Assembly: GCA_958510825.1 (NCBI GenBank)
Contig: OY294044.1
Span: 40,212,791 to 40,276,790 of the forward strand
Length of the DNA stretch: 64,000 nt
Source of the DNA: Brachypterus glaber
Lineage: Eukaryota > Arthropoda > Insecta > Coleoptera > Kateretidae
Reading direction: 5' to 3'
A program made the position numbers and the translations under genes. This document shows positions 1 through 11,754 of this stretch, in pieces; position 1 is the first letter of the stretch; every line of letters begins with the position of its first letter. The notes under the pieces were generated by a model. That model made no database searches, was not told the origin of the DNA, and saw only the letters and a list, made by a program, of their open reading frames with translations.

Positions 1-157
1 AAAAAAAAAGAAGATGAATTTTTTGTTTGTTTTAAACACAAGCTGCTATAAAAAAAGTATATTAAATACTTGGCTATTATACCTTAAGATACCTTACCTT
101 ACTTCGACCCCTATTTATCTCTCTCAAATATTTGATTATGAAGTTGGTCCAGCTTAG
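1..157. other. Flanking AT-rich sequence
   Basis: AT-rich sequence with no recognisable gene or repeat. It ends in the TTAG (154-157) that is repeated on the far side of the palindromic element starting at 158. Confidence 0.5.
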
Positions 158-1603
158 CACGGTTCACCTGGGCGATTTTAAATAGAAATTTCGTGAACCC
201 CTACATTTTTTGGACTAAAACATACCTAATGACATAAGAAATCAATTTCCATTTGAAAGAAAATCGTAAAAGATACACTTTTTTAGGAAGATAAAAAAAC
301 GTTTTTTTGAGTAATAGGGTGTGTCAAAATATCCCGATTTTTGAAATCGAAAACACTCTCTAGCTCAAAAGTTGCTCCTTAGTAAAAAACGGTAGCCACT
401 CAAAAATGAGCCAAATCGATTAATGTTTAGAGGTAGCTCAAAGCACTCAAACTTTGAAAAATATCGGTACCTGTTTTTCGGATAAAAAGTGATTGTATAT
501 AAAATTAAGGAAATTTTGGAGGGTTTCTTTGGTAATATTTAGAAACAATACTAATTGTGAGAAACTAAAAAATTATATTCCCCTACCCTTAGAACATAAA
601 AAATTATTATTTGAAGATTTCGCGAAAATTTATTAAAAATAGGGCATACTTAAAAGGAAATAACTTCCTTATGAATGATTTTTTGAACAAGGTGCATATA
701 ATTTTTTTATGTTTTTAATGTTAAATAACCACTCATTACTAAAATATTTGTTTTTGGCTTTATATTTTTTTATTTTTTTCATGCGTAAAAAAATACTTTT
801 AAATGCATTTATCTTTAAAACGGTTAAACCTGCGATGTTAAACCACAGAAACTTTTTTGTGTATTTTTACATAAAAAAGTATATTCCAACAAGAAAAAAT
901 CAAAAAAAGTACACCGAAAAAAGTTTTAGGCAAAAAACAGAAAATCTACCCGGTTTCGAATTGAAATTATTTTTTTTTTACTCAAGTTGAGGAAAAAAAT
1001 TATGTCTTCTGTATAGTCATGTAGGTTAACATGTATATATGCTTATATACTAATATATAATTTTGCAGATTTTTTATTTAAAACTATTTTTATGCACTTT
1101 TAAAAACTTGCAAAAATAAAATTTTCGCCAAATCTTCAAATAATTGGCGATTTTTTCATGTTCTAACTTAAGGGGAGGAGGGATATAATTTTTTTTGGTT
1201 CTTACATTTAGTATTGTTTCTAAATATTACCAAAGAAACCCTCCAAAATTTCCTCAATTTTTATCGGTATCAGTTTTTATCCGAAAAACAGGTACCGATT
1301 TGTTTTTAAGTTTGAGTGCTTTGAGCTACCTCTAAACATTTATCGATTTGGCTCGTTTTTGAGTGCTGACTGTTTTTTACTAAGGAGCAACTTTTAAGCC
1401 AGAGAGAGTTTTTGATTTTGAAAATCGCGATTTTTTGACACACCCTATTACCCAAAAAAAGTTTTTTTATCTGTCTAAAAAAGTGTATCTTTTACGATTT
1501 TCTTTCAAATGGGAATTGATTTCTTATGTCATCAGTTATGCTTTAGTCGAAAAAATGTAGGGGTCCACGAAACTTTTATTTAAAATCGCCCAGGTGAACC
1601 GTG
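158..1603. mobile_element. Palindromic TIR element, CACGG ends, TTAG duplication
   Basis: The left arm (158 to about 650) is the imperfect reverse complement of the right arm (about 1105-1603). Both ends read CACGGTTCACCTGGGCGATT inward, and TTAG flanks the element at 154-157 and 1604-1607, as expected of a 4-bp target-site duplication. The arms stay alignable for roughly 450-500 bp and surround an AT-rich centre of about 450 bp. No transposase reading frame is present; the 93-residue frame at 709-990 is low-complexity and not credible. This is a non-autonomous foldback-like DNA transposon. CAC termini with a 4-bp duplication would suit the Chapaev (CMC) group, but that is inference. Confidence 0.85.
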
Positions 1604-1828
1604 TTAGTCGGAGAGAGCAATAAGGTTTTTATTACAGTCTAACGAACAGTCTTATTCTACATGTCATAAAAGCTATATACCCACTGTCATTAAATTATAC
1701 TATAAACCTTATATACATGAAGAGTGCAACTAACATAGGGGCCTAACCTTCATTTTTTTCGAAATACGGTTTTTGCTTGAAACGGGTACTACTTAACGTA
1801 CTTTATCGGTTTAGTTAATAAAAATTCC
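1604..1828. other. Unrecognised spacer
   Basis: Mixed AT-rich sequence with no gene, palindrome or repeat that I can name. Confidence 0.4.
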
Positions 1829-1944
1829 TAAGATGTTACTAGAAGTGGTTAAAAAATGCATTGGAAAGTGAGGGGTGAAAATTAAATTAATTTGTTTTTT
1901 TCCCCCACCCAAATATTTACCGTTAACTATTCTTAATTTCATAG
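1829..1944. repeat. Direct repeat, copy 1 (about 112 bp)
   Basis: This stretch begins cctaagatgttactagaagt and is nearly identical to 2272-2382, with only a few substitutions. The copies lie about 443 bp apart in the same orientation. It is non-coding and of unknown origin, either a segmental duplication or two copies of a dispersed repeat. Confidence 0.75.
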
Positions 1945-2271
1945 TGAAATTATCATTTCTAGTGATATTCTGGACCCATTGATCTAAAAATGTAGCATAC
2001 TATCCGATTCACCCAACCTAAAATAGATACCGCCTGGTCTACTTCTGCTACCATGATCCATAATCATATTTTTCTGTAGAGTTACTTCATTTCATTAATC
2101 AGTCAGAAATGCCGTGAACACGTCTGTGTTCGTTTAGCCTATATGCTATTTTGGAGGTGGGGGTATTCCATATAAAATTGTATTTACGGGAGATAAACAT
2201 TTATACCAAATTTCACCTGTCTAAGTATATTCTAAGTGGGTAAAACACAGAGGGGCCTGTAGGGTTAACTT
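1945..2271. other. Unrecognised spacer between direct repeats
   Basis: No open frame or repeat recognised. It forms the unique part of a possible 443-bp duplicated unit. Confidence 0.4.
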
Positions 2272-2382
2272 CCTAAGATGTTACTAGAAGTGGTAAAAAA
2301 ATGCATTGGAAAGTGAGGGGTGAAAATTAAATTAATTTGTTTTTTTGCCCCACCCAAATATTTACAGTAAACTATTCTTAAT
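2272..2382. repeat. Direct repeat, copy 2
   Basis: Second copy of the 1829-1944 sequence, same orientation, nearly identical. Confidence 0.75.
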
Positions 2383-2391
2383 TTAAAAAAG

Positions 2392-2615
2392 GTTATGAAC
2401 CTATTTAAAACTAGAAAAGAGAAGATTTCGCTAGGTCTGGACTTTTTACTTATGAACCTATTTAAAACTAGAAAAGAGAAGTTTTATTAAAAAAAAAAAA
2501 AATTATAATAAACGTGTAGGTAAGGCTTTTTTAATAATTTGTTTGTTTTGCCCCACATGAACTATTTTTGATTAAAAAAGGCTTATGAACTAGCAAAGAG
2601 AAGATTTTATGCAAA
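2392..2615. repeat. Short direct repeats with TTATGAAC core
   Basis: The phrase ttatgaacctatttaaaact followed by agaaaagagaag occurs at about 2393 and 2451, and a shortened version (cttatgaactagcaaagaga) at about 2583. The three copies are in the same orientation in AT-rich, non-coding DNA. Confidence 0.6.
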
Positions 2616-3152
2616 AACAACCTTTTAAGAAATGTAGGTTAGGCCATTTTGATAACACTGTGCGATAAAATAGAGGTTAATCTTTTTGGCAAGAGATCTG
2701 TCAGCTTCATTCGAAAATATAGGTCTAATATAGTCGAGTCCTCAAGGGGTTTCGCTACTTTAGGTCATTTAAGCGATTTTTTTTATTTAAAGTTTTCAGC
2801 TCACGCTAATATACAAGACCCATTTTTCAAGTTAGCGTTTTATAACTTTGGGAGGTGAATTCCAAACAAAAGACATGAAAAACATTCATATAAACTTATG
2901 TCCAAAAATGCTTCGTAAGGGATATACGGTCCTTCAGTGACAGGCCCGAAAATTAGATTTTCGCTTAATATCTCGGGAACCCTTTGAGCTATATAAATGA
3001 TTTTATGCATGCAAGGCAAGGCCTATTAATATATACTACTTTCATGTGGTAATTTTAGCTACGGGGGGCCAAACGGGAAGGCCTAAGAACTGTTTTGCCC
3101 AATTCTTTTTACAGCGTAACTTTTTTGCTGTTTTTTAGTTTCAGTATGCATA
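2616..3152. other. Unrecognised AT-rich DNA
   Basis: A 69-residue frame at 2649-2858 shows no recognisable family and no supporting context. Nothing else is identified before the left end of the large foldback element. Confidence 0.4.
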
Positions 3153-3779
3153 CTGCTGAAAATGACGGATCTGTGCAGCTCTGTGCGGGTGAAAAAACAA
3201 ATCCGTTTTGATGTGTTTTAGACCCGCTACATCCGCGTTCACCCGTTAATTGCATTCCACCCGTTAATTGCATTCCACCCGCAATTTAGGATTAAAATCA
3301 GATCCGCAGAAGTCGGCAAAATTTTCAGTTGCATGGAGTCGGCTATAGCAGGTGTTATTTATATCTGCAATGATCCTAAATTTACAGTTAGACATTTAGG
3401 TCTGCATGCATCCGAAATTTCTACATAGAATTTTTGTCCGCACAAGTCCGCTTAGATCCGGAACTTTGAAATATAATTTTTGTCGGCTGATACCCGCAAT
3501 TTTTGTTATTTTTACATCTGCTTTTATCCTAATTTGGCAGTCAAATATTTATATCTGCATAAGTCCGGCTTTTTCACAATAGAAGTAGTTTCGCACAAGT
3601 CCGCGTATGTCCAAAATAATTTATGTCGGCTGTTACCTGCCCAAGTCTGTCTTTTTTCTGTTTCATTAAGTCGGCTTATATCCGTGGTTTTGTCTGTCAG
3701 AGTATTAGTCGGCATTTATCCGCTCATATCTGCGCTTGGATTATGTAGGCTTATATCCGCGTTTATCTGACATTGTCCA

Positions 3780-4800
3780 TCAATCTCCCAATTTTGTCGG
3801 CATATAACCGCCCTAGTCCACTCATATCTGCGCTCGGTCGTCTTTTTTTTCGGATTATGTCGGCGTATATCCGCGTTTATCCGAAACTGTCCCGTCAATC
3901 TTTCCCAATTTTGTCGGCATGTAACCGCCTTAGTCCGCTTATATCTACGTTTGGTCGTCTTTTTTTCAGATTATGTCGGCGTATATCTGCGTTTATCCGA
4001 CACTGTCCCTCAATCCTTCCCAATTTTGTCGGCATGTAACCGCCCTGGCCCGCTCATATCTGCGCTGGACCGTCTTTTTTTTTCGGATTATGTCGGCGTA
4101 TATCCGCGTTTATATGATATTGTCTGTCAATATTTCCCAATATTGTCGGCATGTACCCGCCCAAGTCCGCTCAAATCTGCGTTCGGTCGTCTTTTTTTAG
4201 AATTATGTCTGCGTACATCCGCGTTTATCTGACATTGTCCGACAATCTTTCCCAATTTTGTCGGCATGTACCCGCCCCAGTCCGCTCATATCTGCGCTCA
4301 ACCGTCTTTTTTTCGGATTATGTCGGCTTATATCCGCGTTTATCTGATATTGTCCGTCAATCCTTCCCAATTTTGTCGGCATGTAACCGCCCTGGCCCGC
4401 TCATATCTGCGCTGGACCGTCTTTTTTTTTTCGGATTATGTCTGCGTACATCCGCGTTTATCTGACATTGTCCGTCAATCTTTCCCAACTTTGTCGGCAT
4501 GTACCCGCCCCAGTCCGCTCATATCTGCGCTCAACCGTCTTTTTTTTTTAGGATTATGTCGGCGTATATCCGCGTTTATATGATATTGTCTGTCAATATT
4601 TCCCAATGTTGTCGGCATGTACCCGCCCAAATCCGCTCAAATCTGCGCTTGGTCGTCTTTTTTTAGAATTATGTCTGCGTACATCCGCGTTTATCTGACA
4701 TTGACCGTCAATCTTTCCCAATTTTGTCGGCATGTACCCGCCCCAGTCCGCTCATATCCGCGTTCGGTCGTCTTCTTTTTCGGACTATGTCGGCATACAC
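3780..4800 (+). repeat. Left-arm tandem array, about 116-bp monomer
   Basis: The anchor cccaattttgtcggcatg or a close variant recurs near 3787, 3904, 4019, 4136, 4251, 4368, 4486, 4602 and 4718, giving a period of 114-118 bp and about nine monomers. Each monomer alternates GTCGGC, CCGC and ATCCGCG words with a T-run (cttttttt). More degenerate versions extend upstream to 3153. Many overlapping 60-105-residue open frames arise here only because the monomer lacks stops; they are not genes. Confidence 0.9.
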
Positions 4801-4811
4801 CCGCCCATGTT

Positions 4812-5507
4812 CAGGAGCGCCTATGTGCAGCTCTTTATGCAACGTTTTTGATAAACTGCGCATGCGCTGACCGTTTTTCAATATGTTATTTTAAATAAAA
4901 AACATTTTTTTACAAAAAAAAAAACACCAAACAGACGCAAAACCAACGTTAACGTAAACCAAGGCCCCCTCATTAAAAAAAAAGACCAAACAACAAAAAA
5001 CCAAAACAAAATCCTGCATAGAGAGCTGCATTTAGGCGCTTGTCCCATGTTCACGTTTATCGGACCATGTACGCGCTCTAAACCAGGGGGTTCCATCTGG
5101 TATTACAGACCTAGCAACAAGGAAGAAATAGTTCGCATATCATTCTTAGATGTTTGAGATATAAAAAACAACGTTGGCTCGACTCCCCAATCCCCTCGTT
5201 GAATTTAACTATTGCTATGTTTTTATTTTTATTGTTATTATTTATTATTACATTTGTTGTCTTTAAACATGTAGTTTATTATAACATAATGTTTTTTCTG
5301 TTAAAAAATAATGTTTAAGTATGTTGAGCTAACCTCTTCTACTCACCAACCTTGGACCGTCATGATACGTTAACGTTAGTTTTGGCGTCTGATTGGTGTG
5401 TTTTTTTGTAAAAAATTGTTTTTTATTTAAAATAATAGATTGAAAAACGGTCAGCGCATGCGCAGTTTATCAAAACGCGGCATAAAGAGCTGCACATAAG
5501 CGCCCTG
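4812..5507. mobile_element. Nested inverted-repeat element inside the foldback
   Basis: The left arm (4812 to about 4950) starts CAGGAGCGCCTATGTGCAGC and the right arm (about 5370-5507) ends in the matching inverse, GCTGCACATAAGCGCCCTG. Both share the palindromic GCGCATGCGC within a longer block and continue inward through matching AT-rich DNA. The spacer of about 420 bp is non-coding. It sits exactly where the left satellite array stops, so it is either a later insertion or an internal module of the foldback element. No target duplication was recognised. Confidence 0.75.
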
Positions 5508-6480
5508 TCGCGATTTATATTTAACATAACCTATAATTACTGTTGCTTTTGGCGCCTGTTCTTTAACAAGTAAATAAGATAAATAAGTGGGTGTTCTGTG
5601 ATAAGAGTAAGTAAAGCTAGCAATAATTATAAATATAAAGCAAAATAACATATATGTTTAACTAATTATAGTACTATGGAATGAATAAACGAATGTTTGA
5701 TTAGATAGATAGGTGATAGGACCAAAAGAAGCAACACCGCTCATAGATTTTTCTATTAAAAGTAAGTACACCTGAATTTGTTTAAATACATTAATAAATA
5801 TCGCTTAATATTGTTTTATTATTTACTACTAGAATGCCCTTGACAATTTTAATTTATGTCATGAAATTTGTTCTTTATTGGAAGGTCCCAATTTAGAATT
5901 TGTTTTTTGTTAGTGCGAGTATTTTTAAATAAAATCTTTACCATATATGCCATACAGGCCTGTGCACAAAGGGTAAAAAGTTTCTACAAGTGTCCAATTA
6001 GCCTTTAGTGAAAAAAAACTGTATAGAAAATTGATGGGCCCTATTTGGTTTCAACATGAACATTGACATAAAAAATATTTCTTCAGCCAGCATCTAGCAA
6101 GTGTATAAGAAAATTGGCATTCAATACCAAAATGCCCCACTTTTATTTAGTTTATTTTAGTTTTGTTCGTTCAGTATGGCGTTCATAGCCCTCAACACCT
6201 GGTCTCTAGGGACCTTTGTTAACCACACAGACCTCCTTATATCATCCCTGTTTTTTTTTCTGACAACAGCTGTATTTTTTATTATTTTAGGCCCCGCTAA
6301 GCCCCCCTAGATATGCGCATAATTTCTTAAAAAAAAATTATTCCCACCCTGAAATAATAACTAACTATTTGTTAGTAACAAAGTCGTATTTGTCCAATTA
6401 TTTAAACACCTCTTGTTTTTTTAGGAAAAGTTGGAGATGAGACAAGATGGATAAAGGAAGATACAATTCAACTTAATGGG
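5508..6480. other. Foldback interior, unrecognised
   Basis: AT-rich, non-coding interior with no protein family recognised. Short minus-strand frames here are chance. Confidence 0.4.
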
Positions 6481-6519
6481 ATCCCAGGACAGCCTCCCTG
6501 GCCTTGGTTTGAGCCGCCT

Positions 6520-7395
6520 TGGTATTTTTTGGGGCGCCAATTTTCTTTTGCAGGAGCGCCAAGTTTGGTAGAAACCGTCAAGGACAAAGCCCTTTTCCTT
6601 GAAGGTTATTTTTGGGGCGCCATTTTTTTATTTTTTTGCGGGGGCGCCAATTTTGGCAGAAACCGCTAGGGACAAAGCTTTTTTAATTTTTAGGGCACAA
6701 TTTTTTTTCGCTGATTCCTCTGGTATTTTTTTGGAGCGCCAATTTTGTTTCACAGGGTCGCCAAGTTTGGTAGAAATCATCAGGGACAAAACATTTTTTC
6801 ATGAAGGTATTTTTTCTTTTTTTAACCCTGAGCCCCCCCCTAGATTTTTTTCTGGTTACGGCCCTGTCCCAGGATATCAGCTGAATTATTTTCATAATAT
6901 TTTTTACTAGCTCTTTTTAAAGAACTACTTCTTTAGGGGCTGTTCAACAATTATGTCACCACTCTAGGGGGGATGGGGTCAGAGGTCAAGTTACAAAAAG
7001 TAGGGTGGGGGGTTTGATGTATTAGTGAGGATATTTTTTTGGGGGGTAGAAGCCAAATTGACACGGGGTCAAAACTTGTCTAAATTGCGGGGACATAATT
7101 TTTAAATAGCCCCTAAAAATGTTAGAGTAAACATTATGTTTATAATTAAGTACCTATTTGATAACAGGCGCGTAGTCAGCATCCAGTGTCATACTGGGAA
7201 GCCCAAGGCTAGTGAGATTTCTAGCCCAGGGGGGGCCAGCTATTAAAAATGTTATTTTTTTTTCCTTTCCAAAATAAAATTTTTTATTCAAAATTTCAAA
7301 ATTAGGCGCCCCTACCAAAACAAAAAAACACCCTCAGAAAAAAAGCTTTGTCCCCGAGCGTTTCTACAAAAATTAGCGCCCCAAGCAAAAAACAC
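6520..7395. repeat. GGCGCC-centred modular repeats
   Basis: A module of roughly 100 bp, containing ggcgccaa, ttggtagaaacc and agggacaaag followed by a T-run, repeats in plus orientation near 6530, 6610-6690 and 6735-6800. A reversed copy lies at about 7300-7390 (aaaaaagctttgtccccgag followed by gtttctacaaaaattagcgcc). It is non-coding and appears to be another inverted-repeat component inside the foldback interior. Confidence 0.65.
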
Positions 7396-7799
7396 CCACC
7401 ATTATTTAAATTTTTCAATTTTTTATTTAAAATAACAAAAAAATATATAACAAATAAAGATTCTTCGGGGGTAAATATCCCCTCTACTTATATATATATA
7501 TAGTTATATTACAATTTTGTTTAAAAAAAAAATACTTTATTTTAATTTCTTGTTTTTTTTTATTACCCACAAAACCATCATTTTGATTTAGGCAACAGTT
7601 TTTTAAAATTAAATCATTATTTAAACGAACAGTAATTGGGTATGCATTTTCCAAAATGAATAAATTTGTAATTTCTATGTCTTCAATTAAAACATTTTTA
7701 ACTTTAAAAACAGATATCTCTATAAAAAAAATTCAATTAACTTAATTTTTTCTATTTTACCATATCCGATATCACCAGGTTTGGACTTTTACTAATATT
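7396..7799. other. AT-rich foldback interior
   Basis: Very AT-rich, with a short TA run near 7490-7505. No gene recognised. Confidence 0.4.
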
Positions 7800-9610
7800 T
7801 TCAGATAAGTACCGTATTATGCAGACATTTGCGGACTGTGGCGGGTAAAAAGTATATCTAAGCGGAATACATACGATCCGTCAAAAACAGACTTGGGCAG
7901 GTATAAAGCACACTTAAACTGATTTTTGCGGACGATATTTGCAGGTCTGGGCATACATAATTGACGGGTCAACGCGTACATGGGCGGATAAACGCGGCCG
8001 TGGTGCATTAACCGGAACAAAAACCTAACAAAACAGATACTTAGCTTGTCCACCAGAGCCGATGAAAAACCAGCCAGTTTAGACCCGCGTATATGCGACA
8101 ATTTAAGACTTGGGCGGGTGTACGCCGACAATATTTTCAGATTTAGTACCGTCCTGTGCAGACATTCGCGGACTATGGCGGGTCAAAAGCATATCTAAGC
8201 GGAATAAATACGATCCGTCAATAAAAGACTTGCGCAGGTATAAAGCGGACGATATTTGCTCTTCTGGGCCCACATAAATGACGGGTAAACGCGTACATGG
8301 GCGAACAAACGCGGTCGTGGTGCACTAACCGGAACTAAAACACACCAAAACAGATACGCGCGGACTTTTTTTGCCGACAAGAGCCGACGAAAAACCAGCC
8401 AGTTTACATCCGCGTATATGCGACAATTTCAGACTTGGGCGGGTGTACGCCGACAATATTTTTAGATTTAGTACCGTCCTGTACAGACATTTGCGGACTA
8501 TGGCGGGTCAAAAGCATATCTAAGCGGAATAAATACGATCCGTCAAAAACAGACTTGGGCAGGTATAAAGCACACCTAAACGTATCTGTGCGGACGATAT
8601 TTACTGGTCTGGTCTGGGCCCACATAAATGACGAGTCAACGCGTACATGGGCGGATAAACGCGGTCGTGGTGCACTAACCGGAACTAAAACACAATAAAA
8701 CAGATACACGCGGACTGCTGGTTTACACCCGTGTATATACTGCAATTTCAGACATGTGCGGACTGTGGCGGATCAAAAGCATGTCTAAGCGGAATAAATA
8801 AGATCCGTCAAAAACAGACTTGGGCAGGTATAAAGCACACCTAAACGGATCTGTGCGGACGATATTTGCTGGTCTGAGCCCACATAAATGACGAGTCAAC
8901 GCGTACATGGGCGGATAAACGCGGTCGTGGTGCACTAACCGGAACTAAAACACAACAAAACAGATACACGCGGACTGCTGGTTTACACCCGTATATATAC
9001 GGCAATTTCAGACATGTGCGGACTGTGGCGGGTCAAAAGCATGTCTAAGCGGAATAAATAAGATCCGTCAAAAACAGACTTGGACAGGTATAAAGCACAC
9101 CTAAACGGATCTGTGCGGACGATATTTGCTGGTCTGAGCCCACATAAATGACGAGTCAACGCGTACATGGGCGGATAAACGCGGTCGTGGTGCACTAACC
9201 GGAACTAAAACACAACAAAACAGATACACGCGGACTGCTGGTTTACACCCGTGTATATACGACAATTTCAGACATGTGCGGACTGTGGCGGATCAAAAGC
9301 ATGTCTAAGCGGAATAAATAAGATCCGTCAAAAACAGACTTGGGCAGGTATAAAGCACACCTAAACGGATCTGTGCTGACGATATTTGCTGGTCTGAGCC
9401 CACATAAATGACGAGTCAACGCGTACATGGGCGGATAAACGCGGTTGTGGTGCACTAACCGGAACTAAAACACAACAAAACAGATACACGGAGACTTTTT
9501 GCTTTTTTGGTTGCTGACAAAAGCAGATGTAAAACACACCCGCATATATCCGGCATTTCCGCATATATCATTCGAAAATCATATCCGCACAGATCCGTCA
9601 TTTTCAGCAG
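7800..9610 (-). repeat. Right-arm tandem array, 260-bp monomer
   Basis: The anchor gatatttgct recurs at 8861, 9121 and 9381, exactly 260 bp apart, with related copies near 7933, 8251 and 8596 at longer, irregular spacings. The last three units are near-identical, so they amplified recently. Words are reverse complements of those in the left array (gcggac, gccgac, gggcgg). The repeated 70-residue minus-strand frames (for example 8723-8935, 8983-9195, 9243-9455) are translations of the satellite and not genes. Confidence 0.9.
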
Positions 9611-9915
9611 GGTGATCCTATACATAAAAAAGGTCATATATTGTAATCATATACTTACTGTTTAGGAGAAAAATGCAATTAAAAGTAATATATTAGGCTT
9701 TAGCGACTAAAAAATATATTGAGAAAAAAGCAATATACGATTCAGAGTAAAAATTATACTATGGAATGTGAAGCATTATATATCTTTACGTATTGTTTTT
9801 TATTTTTAGTCACAAAGCCTAAGATATTACTTTTAATTGCATTTTTCTCGTAAACAGTGATGATTACATCATATGACCTTCTTTATGTATTTTTATGTAT
9901 AGGGGTAATTCCGTC
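9611..9915. mobile_element. Palindromic MITE abutting the foldback right end
   Basis: The sequence from ggtgatcctatacataaaaa through ttaggagaaaaatgcaatta is mirrored by the reverse complement ending at about 9915. The arms are roughly 110 bp and the centre is short and AT-rich. It has no coding capacity. Its left edge coincides with the right terminus of the foldback element. Confidence 0.75.
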
Positions 9916-11754
9916 TTAACTCGTTATTTTGAGGGGGAAAAAATTCATTTCTTTTTTTTTTTGATAAAACTTTGTAATTTGTAGTAAGGTTGTTAGTATT
10001 AGACCCTACTTAAAATTAATACTAATGCGAGCTATACACTTTTCTTATTTTTTTTTTGTGTTTTTTTGGGAAAAAGAAAAATAGTAACTACGTCACGTAG
10101 ATATGTTACTAAAGATGAAACAATAGATTATTCTATAAAAATGTTAGTTTTACACTCTAAATATAGTTAATAGGTAATTTTACAGCTTGTATGCTATTTT
10201 GTGTTATTTTAAAATAAGAAATATAACAATTACATCAAAAGAATTGTATTCCGTAACATATGGGACAATCAGGGTAACTTATGTGAAAAAACTATACCTA
10301 TAATAGGTAGGTATGGTTAAACTACATGTAACTTTACAGCATTCTTTTTTGAAAAAGGTAAAATATTGAACAGTATGTCGCTTTTACAGTACAAAATACA
10401 TACGCTACCAGTCAGAGCGGTTACTTATGTGACAGTAACTTATGTGACTTTTCTCGGTTTTTTAAATTTGTAAAAAATATTAAAATTGCGTGATTTACGT
10501 GGTAACTTATGTGACCACTAAATAAACATACTCACCTGGTTTTAACAATAACCACAAAGGTATTTAATGTTAATTTTTACAACAAAATAACCAATAAACA
10601 GCTTTACAAGACACTTTACCTAAGCCGGTTCCGCTGCGATGTTGCGAAGTCCCAAAAAATTTACCGCAAAGTAGGCAGTAACTTATGGGACCAAAAACCC
10701 GGTGACCAAACTAAAACGCCAAAAAAATACATAAAATAAATCATGTTGCGGTTAAAATCTCTTTTAAAATGAAAATACAACATTTCTTATTAATTTGTAC
10801 TTTTAGTTTAAAAATATTGTTTTTAATGGTTTCTCTAAAATTTTATTTCAAAGTATAATAAAACTGTTGGTGTTTTGTCCCATGTGAAAAATAGGACTAA
10901 AAGACATAAATGAAATTATTTATTAAGGACCATCAAATATATCTCTTAAAAAACCTTCGATTGAACTGTTACCATAAGAGAAAATTCACTAAATTAAAAC
11001 AAATACCTATAGTTCGGCCACAAAAGTATTTAAATTATAAAATTAAAAGCACCTACCTTTTAATCTGCTGTATTCTGGTGTAACAGGCCTGTTATTTGAA
11101 GTGTTGGTTCAATAATTGCTGCCGAAAAATCGTGGCAACACAAATATCACAAAAATGGACAATGTACAATTCACGCACAAATTAAAAATTATATAGGTCA
11201 GCTGCAGCGCTAAAAACTGACTGTCGTCTCGGTCATTAAACTCAACTCCTGGTAGCTTCTTGACCACCTGTGTCTTTATGGATTTGACTCACGTGTGTAG
11301 TGGGGTGAGGTGTAAAAAATTATAAAATAAATATCTTTTAGGAGGCCCGTATTTATATTAATTTATTATTAATATGTATTAATAATTATAAGAATTTAAT
11401 TTAATTTAAGGCTTTACTTAACACTCCCCTATCCTGAAATATCATGATATTTCTGAAGAGAATAATAAAAATCATTGCAACGGCAATGTATAGTTTGTAG
11501 AGTACCTGAAAGAGGTTTGACTTTAATGTAAAATAATATTTTGTAATGATTATTGAAATATTTGACCATTACTTGTTAAGTTTTAACAATTTAAATCAAG
11601 TAAATACGTATATAATTGTAAGCTACATAAAATGTATGTATTTTAATTTGTATTATCTATAAATGTTTATAGATACTTGGACTATAGATGGAAATAATAT
11701 TTTCATATTACATATCATGTAATTCTTTATAAACATAACTGCTTAAAATTGATT
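9916..11754. other. Unrecognised AT-rich region with a recurring motif
   Basis: No gene recognised. The word TAACTTATGTGA recurs at about 10275, 10434 and 10502, with near matches (ttacttatgtgac, taacttatgggac) near 10421 and 10679. The recurrence suggests an unrecognised repeat. The 11150-11300 part is slightly GC-richer but non-coding. Confidence 0.4.

Larger units (their letters stand above)
3153..9610. mobile_element. Large foldback element with satellite-like inverted arms
   Basis: The left end reads ctgctgaaaatgacggatct and the right end (9590-9610) reads its reverse complement. Inside these short termini each arm is a GC-richer array of degenerate units built on GTCGGC and ATCCGC words: plus-oriented on the left (about 3153-4811) and inverted on the right (about 7800-9610). 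Long terminal inverted repeats made of tandem modules are the hallmark of Foldback/Galileo-type DNA transposons. The interior (4812-7800) carries nested repeats and no P-type or other transposase frame, so this copy is non-autonomous. No clear target duplication is visible; a MITE abuts the right end at 9611, which may have hidden it. The 6.46-kb size and array architecture are seen; the superfamily is inferred. Confidence 0.75.

Noticed and set aside
709..990. 93-residue frame in the loop of the first palindrome
   Set aside because: Phe/Lys-rich low-complexity translation of AT-rich DNA with no transposase motif.
3480..4898. Ladder of overlapping 60-105-residue open frames rich in SAYIRVYP-type repeats
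   Set aside because: They are translations of the 116-bp tandem array in all three frames; open only because the monomer lacks stops.
7817..9637. Repeated minus-strand 60-113-residue frames
   Set aside because: Translations of the 260-bp satellite monomer; the repeats follow the DNA period with no protein-like constraint.
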